The position numbers and the translations under genes were made by a program. From Pseudonocardia asaccharolytica DSM 44247 = NBRC 16224 (GTDB lineage Bacteria > Actinomycetota > Actinomycetes > Mycobacteriales > Pseudonocardiaceae): a stretch of 34,234 bases of DNA. Location: the NCBI RefSeq assembly GCF_000423625.1, contig NZ_AUII01000036.1, forward strand, positions 1 through 34,234, in the 5' to 3' direction. Positions within the stretch are counted from its first letter, which is position 1. Every line of letters starts with the position of its first letter. Under the pieces are notes generated by a model. That model was not told where the DNA came from and searched no databases. It saw only the letters and a list, made by a program, of their open reading frames with translations. This document shows positions 29,724 through 34,234 of this stretch, piece by piece.

Positions 29724-30149
29724 TCAGGACGCCATGAGGTCGGCACGTCGCTCCGCGATCTCGCGGGCTCGCCGCGCCGCCGCGTCATTCTCCGCGATCT
29801 GCTCGTCGATGTCCGCCCGGTGGCCGGCGGCGAAGTCGATCGCCGTCCGGATATGGCGCGGATGCAGTCCGAACTGTTCGGCGAGCACCGCGACACGTTC
29901 CTCGTCACCGCCGCTGGTGTAGCGCAGGGCCGAGATCACCTCCCAGATGTCCGGCCCCACCGCGAGGGCGGCCCGCCGGCCCGTCGGACCGTCCCGGTAC
30001 ACGATCCCGGGGTGGTCGAGCATGTCCAGGCCCTCCGACACCAGACGCTCCAGCAGCGCACGCTCGGTGCTTCCCTCGGCCGCGGCACGCTGCTCCAGCC
30101 GGGCCTTCACCACGGTGTCGAGTCGGTAGGACGTCGCACGCGAGACCAT
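29724..30149 (-). CDS. Antitoxin-like protein (ribbon-helix-helix plus DUF433-like region), 141 aa
   Basis: The N-terminus (SRATSYRLDTVVKARLEQRA and ERALLERLVSEGLDML) looks like a ribbon-helix-helix DNA-binding domain. The middle PGIVYRDGPTGRRAALAVGPDIWEVI and AEQFGLHPRHIRTAIDFAAG resemble DUF433-type antitoxins. The C-terminal EQIAENDAAARRAREIAERR is a charged helix likely to wrap the toxin. ATG 30149 follows GGGAGG. It precedes the toxin-like gene in a two-gene operon, the normal antitoxin-first order, and would be expected to repress its own promoter. Confidence 0.8.
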   Translation of the reverse strand: MVSRATSYRLDTVVKARLEQRAAAEGSTERALLERLVSEGLDMLDHPGIVYRDGPTGRRAALAVGPDIWEVISALRYTSGGDEERVAVLAEQFGLHPRHIRTAIDFAAGHRADIDEQIAENDAAARRAREIAERRADLMAS

Positions 30150-30178
30150 GAATGCCTCCCGAGATCGGATACGACACT

Positions 30179-30193
30179 CTACCGCAGCTGTAG
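30179..30193. promoter_or_regulatory. Candidate operator of the toxin-antitoxin operon
   Basis: CTACCGCAGCTGTAG is an imperfect 15-bp palindrome 30-45 bp upstream of the antitoxin ATG. It overlaps the only likely promoter position in the 57-bp gap. Autorepression by the ribbon-helix-helix protein is inference. Confidence 0.35.
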
Positions 30194-30206
30194 TGCGAGG
30201 TGACTC

Positions 30207-32561
30207 TCAGACGATGCCGTGGTGCTGCAGGTACCGGAAGACCGCGATACCCGGCAGCACCGGCAGCCAGTAGGTCAGCAGCCGCATCGTGAGCACCGTT
30301 GCCACCGCCGCGGGCGGCGCGACGCCCAGCCCGGTCAGGCCGGCGATCGTCAGTGCCTCGGTGGCGCCGAGGCCGCCGGGGACGGGTGCGATGTGCCCGA
30401 GGGTATGGCCGATCACGAACACCGCGACCACGGCCGGCACGGGGACATGCTGATCGAACGCGACCAGGGTGGCCGACAGCCCGAGCCCGGAGATCACCAG
30501 ATACGCGGTGGCCCCGCCGAACAATTCGACCGCCCGCCGCGGCTGCCGAACCGTGCCCAGCAGCTCACGGGTCACCCGCAGGCCGGGGCGGACCACCCGG
30601 CGGCGGCCGAACGGCGACCAGAGCACCGCGGCGGCGGCGACCAGCACGCCGGCCGCGGCCGCCAGCACCGGCCACCCCACCGGGATGCGCAGGTTGGGCG
30701 ACAGTCCCGAGGCCCCGACCACGAACACCCCGATCAGGCACATGAGCCCACCGACGGCGCCCGTGCCCGCCATGTTCAGCATCGTCACTCCGACCGCCCG
30801 CGATCGGCGGATGCCGAGCCGTTCCATGAACGCGATGTTGATCCCGAAGAATCCGACGCCGCCCGGCGTGGTGCGCCCGGTGAAGGCCGCGGCGACCTGC
30901 ACCGCGGTGGTCCGCCAGAACGGCAGCGGCGCCGGGCTCGACCCGATGATCGACACGGCCGCAGGCACGATGGCGATCAGCCCGGTGGCCGTCGCGACCG
31001 CCAGCCAGCCCCAGTCGGCCGTGACGAGCGACCCGATCACCGAACCCATGCTCGACAGCTGCGGCAGCAGCGTGTAGACGGCCGCGCCGAGCAGGAGCAG
31101 CCCCACCACGGTGGTTGGGCGAACCGGGGAACGAAAGGTCGGGATCGGCCGGTCGATCCGCTCGGCAAGCGTCTCTCGCAGGTCGGTCAGCACATAGCGC
31201 TCCTGGTTGAGCTGCGTGCGGATCCGCCGAGGCAGGGCGAGTGGCTGCAGATACGGCAGCGCCGGCTCCAGCTGATCGGGCGAAAGCACCCGGCACGCGC
31301 TCTGGACCGCGCGCTCGACCCCGACCAGCGAGGTGATCGAGACCAGCGCCTCGGCGAGGTCCTGGGCGGTCCGGGCCGCCGAGGCGCCGATCATGCCGAA
31401 GGTGAAGTTGAGCAGCCACGGGTTGCCCTCGGTGTCGACCAGCACGTTCCGTGCACGCAGGTCGTGATGGGCGATCCTGGCCTCGGCCAGCTTCGCGATC
31501 TGCGACCAGAGGGCGTCCAGCAGCGGATCGTCGATCTCCGCGCGGGGCAGTTCGGTGAGCCTGCGGCCCTCGATCTGGCGGCGGACCAGCAGCGGCGCGC
31601 CGTGCCGGGTCTGGCAGGTCAGCACGAGGGGCGGGGTGTTGAGCCCGGCGCGTTGCGCGAACAGGGCGACGAGCGCCTCGTGATCGGTCTCGTGGCACGT
31701 CGTCGACAGCGGCGGCTCGTCCTCGACCTCCAGCGACGCCAGCAACCGGCGCAGCCGGTACCACGGTCCCGCGCGGCGATTCAGCCGCCGCACCACCGCC
31801 ACCCGCAGCCGGTCGCCGGACGTCGTGGTCACGACGAACTCGAGCCGTCCCACCAGGCGCTCCCGCAGGGCGACCACCTCCGCCGGCGCCAGCCCGGCCC
31901 GTTCCAGCGCCCGCCGTACCGCCACCTCGGACGTCCGGCGACCCGGAGCGCCCCACACCAGATGGAAGAGCGCGCCGATGCCCCAACCGAGGAACACCGC
32001 GGCGAACGCGTTCAGGGGCAGGCTGTGGCCGAGGTAGATCTCCGCGGCGGCGACCAGCACCACGATCGCCCACGCCGGACCGCGATAGCGCGCCTTGCCC
32101 AGGTACGGGGCGGCGAGCGCCGCCATGGCCGCGGCGACGGCGACATGCGGCGCCAGAAAGGCGAAGCCCTCGGAACCGGGCAACCGGACCCCGGCCGCAC
32201 CGATCAGCCCCGCAGGCACCGGACGTGGCGGGACAAGGCCGTTGAGCACGAGGACCAGAACCCAGGCGAGGACCCCGGCCCCCGCGCACTGCAGGCCGAG
32301 CCGGATCTGCTTGAGATACAGCGCCACCGCCGCGACCGCCGCGATGCCGGCCCAGCCACCCGCCCAGGTCAGCACCCGCCACACGATCGTCGACGCCGCC
32401 GGGACCTGCGCGAACTGCTGGAAGATCGCCTGCTCGACGGGGTTGACCACCGGGACCCGTGCCGCCAGCCAGCACAGCACGACCACGCAGGCGGCGACGA
32501 CCAGGATGATCAGGTCGCGCGGATGACGTCCGATCGACATCGCCGACTGCCGCCGCGGCAT
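30207..32561 (-). CDS. Three-domain membrane protein: PAP2-like, kinase-like and flippase-like (LPG synthase TM family), 784 aa
   Basis: The N-terminal 220 residues form a PAP2-like helical bundle in which the phosphatase motifs are changed: PSGH reads LAPH, and R-YLGAH-PLD reads EIYLGHSLPLN. A middle kinase-like domain (about 230-440) keeps the catalytic loop HHDLRARNVLVD, but the metal-binding DFG position reads NFTFG. The C-terminal 300 residues are the UPF0104/AglD-type flippase-like domain, with FTGRTTPGGVGFFGINIAF and GHIAPVPGGLGATEAL. Such proteins are thought to move lipid-linked molecules. Start codons at GTG 32585, GTG 32564 or ATG 32561 are all possible; I prefer 32561-32564 because of an AGGA site. 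No 17-bp motif precedes it. Confidence 0.85.
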   Translation of the reverse strand: MPRRQSAMSIGRHPRDLIILVVAACVVVLCWLAARVPVVNPVEQAIFQQFAQVPAASTIVWRVLTWAGGWAGIAAVAAVALYLKQIRLGLQCAGAGVLAWVLVLVLNGLVPPRPVPAGLIGAAGVRLPGSEGFAFLAPHVAVAAAMAALAAPYLGKARYRGPAWAIVVLVAAAEIYLGHSLPLNAFAAVFLGWGIGALFHLVWGAPGRRTSEVAVRRALERAGLAPAEVVALRERLVGRLEFVVTTTSGDRLRVAVVRRLNRRAGPWYRLRRLLASLEVEDEPPLSTTCHETDHEALVALFAQRAGLNTPPLVLTCQTRHGAPLLVRRQIEGRRLTELPRAEIDDPLLDALWSQIAKLAEARIAHHDLRARNVLVDTEGNPWLLNFTFGMIGASAARTAQDLAEALVSITSLVGVERAVQSACRVLSPDQLEPALPYLQPLALPRRIRTQLNQERYVLTDLRETLAERIDRPIPTFRSPVRPTTVVGLLLLGAAVYTLLPQLSSMGSVIGSLVTADWGWLAVATATGLIAIVPAAVSIIGSSPAPLPFWRTTAVQVAAAFTGRTTPGGVGFFGINIAFMERLGIRRSRAVGVTMLNMAGTGAVGGLMCLIGVFVVGASGLSPNLRIPVGWPVLAAAAGVLVAAAAVLWSPFGRRRVVRPGLRVTRELLGTVRQPRRAVELFGGATAYLVISGLGLSATLVAFDQHVPVPAVVAVFVIGHTLGHIAPVPGGLGATEALTIAGLTGLGVAPPAAVATVLTMRLLTYWLPVLPGIAVFRYLQHHGIV

Positions 32562-32672
32562 CACGGATGTCAGTCCTGTCGCCACTGTTCCGGTCCCGGA
32601 CTCGTGTCTCCTGGGCTGTTCAGTCTGCCCGATGTCGACGGGTCCGGCTCGGTGCGGGCGCCCGGCCTGCGA

Positions 32673-33725
32673 TCAGCTCACGGGCCGTCCCGCCGGACGG
32701 GACGCGGCGATCCGGTCTGCGGCGATCCGTTCGGCGGCGACGTAGTACAGGACGGAGCCCGCCGGAACCGGTACCTCCCACCTCGGGCTCACCAGCAACC
32801 GGTCCCGGGTGCGGACCGCGAGCAGGGTCGCGGCGAACTCCCGGCCGAAGTGGGTCTGGCACTCGCCGAACGGACGGTCCGCCAGATGCGCCGGCAGCAG
32901 CGTCGAGTAGGTGTTGCCCGTGCCCGTGCCGCCCAGCAGCTCCGCGTACACCTGCGTGATGCCCGGGTCCAGCGCCTCCTCGGTGACCATCTTCGGCATG
33001 TGCCACTGCACGCACTGGACCGCCGGGTTGACGTAGCGCAGGTGTTCGCAGCGGTTCAGGTCGCGCAGCGTGGCGACCATGTGCACGTCCGGGTTCACGT
33101 GGTCGACGGCGACGGCCATGGTCAGCGTCTCGTTGTCGTCACGGCCGTCGATGACGGCGGTTGTGGCCCGGGCCACGCCGGCGCGGGTGAGTACGTCGAC
33201 GGAGGTGAGGTCCCCGCGCACGAACCGGACCCGCTCGTGCTCCGGCATCGGGTTCTCGGCGACGTCGTCCCACGCCCCGAGCACGACGTCCCGGTCGCCC
33301 TCCAGGCAGAGCTCCGTCACGATCCCCTCGGTCCGCCCTGGCGTGTAGCCGAGCAGGACGGTGTGCCCGCTCAGGTCGACCTCGACGGCTCCCCGCATGC
33401 GTCTCCCCTTCACCATCTGGATCTGCGACGCCAGCGCCGTGAACAGGACCGTCAGCGCGACGATCCCGCCGACGATCACGTAGGCCCCGACGAGGTGACC
33501 ACCGAACGTCTCGGGGAAGAAGTCCCCGTACCCGACCGTGGCCGCGGTGACGAGGAACCACCACCAGTAGTTGGCCGGGTGCGTGATCTCGTTCGTCGCG
33601 GGCTCGACGAGCGCCATCGCGAGCCAGCTCGTCGCGAACACGAACGCGGCGATGGCGAGCGAGAGCCGCCAACCCCGCAGGCGGGCGCCGACCAGGCGCG
33701 CGAACCTGACCAGGAAGAACGGCAC
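32673..33725 (-). CDS. Potassium channel with RCK/TrkA-N domain, 350 aa
   Basis: A K+ channel gated by a cytoplasmic nucleotide- or ion-sensing domain. Pore part: helix LAIAAFVFATSWLAMALV, filter TAATVGYGDFFPETFGG, helix LVGAYVIVGGIVALTVLFTAL. The RCK Rossmann fold begins HTVLLGYTPGRTEGIVTEL, with VRFVRGDLTSVDVLTRAGV and TAVIDGRDDNETLTMAVAV as later strands. A C-terminal TrkA-C-like half follows. GTG 33725 is the only plausible start; it has no ribosome site but a TAGCCT hexamer ends 7 nt upstream, so it may be leaderless. It is 42 bp from the end of the IS110 gene. Confidence 0.9.
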   Translation of the reverse strand: MPFFLVRFARLVGARLRGWRLSLAIAAFVFATSWLAMALVEPATNEITHPANYWWWFLVTAATVGYGDFFPETFGGHLVGAYVIVGGIVALTVLFTALASQIQMVKGRRMRGAVEVDLSGHTVLLGYTPGRTEGIVTELCLEGDRDVVLGAWDDVAENPMPEHERVRFVRGDLTSVDVLTRAGVARATTAVIDGRDDNETLTMAVAVDHVNPDVHMVATLRDLNRCEHLRYVNPAVQCVQWHMPKMVTEEALDPGITQVYAELLGGTGTGNTYSTLLPAHLADRPFGECQTHFGREFAATLLAVRTRDRLLVSPRWEVPVPAGSVLYYVAAERIAADRIAASRPAGRPVS

Positions 33726-33732
33726 GCCGGAC

Positions 33733-33738
33733 AGGCTA
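33733..33738 (-). promoter_or_regulatory. Possible -10 element of a leaderless promoter
   Basis: On the minus strand TAGCCT lies 7 nt before the GTG at 33725, the same geometry as for the AI-2E-type transporter. No Shine-Dalgarno sequence is present. Confidence 0.35.
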
Positions 33739-33767
33739 GTCCGGCGTGCGGACGCTCCTATGGTGTG

Positions 33768-34234
33768 TCAAGCCGCGCGGGTGGCTGAGGTGGGCGGGTT
33801 CTCGAGCTGGCGGTAGAGCTGGCGGGCGATGTAGCGCTTGAGGCAGCGTTTGATCTCCCTGTCGGTCTTGCCCTCGGCTCGCCGGCCCTCGGCGTAGGTG
33901 CGGGTGTCGGGGTCGTAGCGCAGCCGGGACAGGGCGATGGTGTGCAGGGCCCGGTTGAGTTGCCGGTTGCCGCAGCGGTTGAGTCGGAAGCGCACGGTCT
34001 TGCCCGAGCTGGCGGGGATCGGGGCGGCCCCGGCGAGCATGGCGAACGCGGCATCGTTGCGGCAGCGGCCGGGGTGCGACCACGCGGTGAGCACGACCGC
34101 GGCGACAATCGGACCGACTCCGGTCAGGTCGAGCAGGTCCGGCCGCCAGGAGCGCACGAGCGCCCGGATCGCCCGCTCGTGGTCGGTCGCCTCGGTCTCC
34201 AGGGCGCGGATGCGGCCGGCCAGGGCGCGCAGCG
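33768..34234 (-). CDS. IS110-family transposase, C-terminal part (runs off the right edge)
   Basis: The frame is open to the window end, so the N-terminal DEDD catalytic domain lies outside. Visible is the C-terminal Transposase_20 half: LLDLTGVGPIVAAVVLTAW, then FAMLAGAAPIPASSGKTVRF, LNRCGNRQLNRALHTIALSR and the terminal REIKRCLKRYIARQLYRQL. The Ser in PASSG is the family's conserved nucleophile region. The stop codon is followed on the minus strand by TTGACACACCATAGG, which resembles IS110 right ends, so the element probably ends near 33755. Confidence 0.9.
   Translation of the reverse strand, partial: LRALAGRIRALETEATDHERAIRALVRSWRPDLLDLTGVGPIVAAVVLTAWSHPGRCRNDAAFAMLAGAAPIPASSGKTVRFRLNRCGNRQLNRALHTIALSRLRYDPDTRTYAEGRRAEGKTDREIKRCLKRYIARQLYRQLENPPTSATRAA

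Noticed and set aside
33767..33772. TTGACA on the minus strand upstream of the RCK channel
   Set aside because: It is 27 bp from the only -10-like hexamer and is part of the IS110 end and stop codon, so it is not a usable -35.
30219..33788. Very long plus-strand open frame across the flippase and K+ channel genes
   Set aside because: It is antisense to two clear genes, is rich in Arg/Gln/His/Gly without domains, and results from GC-rich codon bias.

Overview
The window is very GC-rich with strong third-position G/C bias, many GTG starts and Shine-Dalgarno sites of the GGAGG type. The gene families (SHOCT, DUF6325, DUF7144, amphi-Trp, DUF1269, GAP/SfLAP, DUF2252, GntR-FCD and very large MalT-like LuxR proteins) point to a filamentous or soil actinomycete. 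Pseudonocardiaceae is my best guess; no rRNA or other phylogenetic marker is present to prove it. No tRNA, rRNA or CRISPR array was seen.

Layout. 1-615: 5' part of an IS1182-type transposase, running off the left edge. 747-2439: a GntR/FadR regulator, a mosaic of three catabolic gene remnants, and two small genes. 2773-7414: a MalT-like LuxR regulator facing a NUDIX-DUF2252 operon. 7579-20796: a long run of membrane and stress-type genes: lipid kinase, amphi-Trp, DUF1269, two DUF7144 paralogues, three SHOCT proteins, an MFS exporter with a lipoprotein, a GAP protein, an AI-2E-type transporter, DUF6325 and a TDT-family transporter. 20850-22304: a cytochrome bd (cydA/cydB) relic split by an IS605-type tnpB element that is itself broken. 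22318-29307: GH15 glucosidase/trehalase, a G6PDH-like protein, a ClC channel, a K+ channel, YccF and small proteins. 29391-30149: a toxin-antitoxin-like pair. 30207-33725: a three-domain flippase-like protein and a K+ channel with an RCK domain. 33768-34234: an IS110 transposase, running off the right edge.

Main discovery candidate. A 17-bp inverted-repeat motif, TCRYCC-N5-GGRYGA with a fixed 5-bp spacer, occurs in nearly every intergenic region that precedes a stress or membrane gene. I count 14 good copies (centres near 2522, 7512, 9882, 10009, 15169, 15960, 17020, 17117, 24251, 24367, 26319, 28165, 28237, 29376) and three weaker ones (1883, 19547, 19592). Most centres lie 35-135 bp upstream of start codons. 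The motif is absent from the regulator, IS, toxin-antitoxin, flippase and RCK-channel promoters. This looks like one regulon of about 20 genes in 15 or so operons, joining trehalose/glucan breakdown, NADPH supply (G6PDH-like), ion channels and small membrane proteins. The controlling protein cannot be identified from the window.

A second theme is gene decay. Remnants of FAH, ABC-ATPase, amidohydrolase, ClC, glutamate decarboxylase, cydA, cydB and tnpB genes are all present, several as fused ends with the middle removed. The ClC relic has a full-length paralogue 8 kb away.
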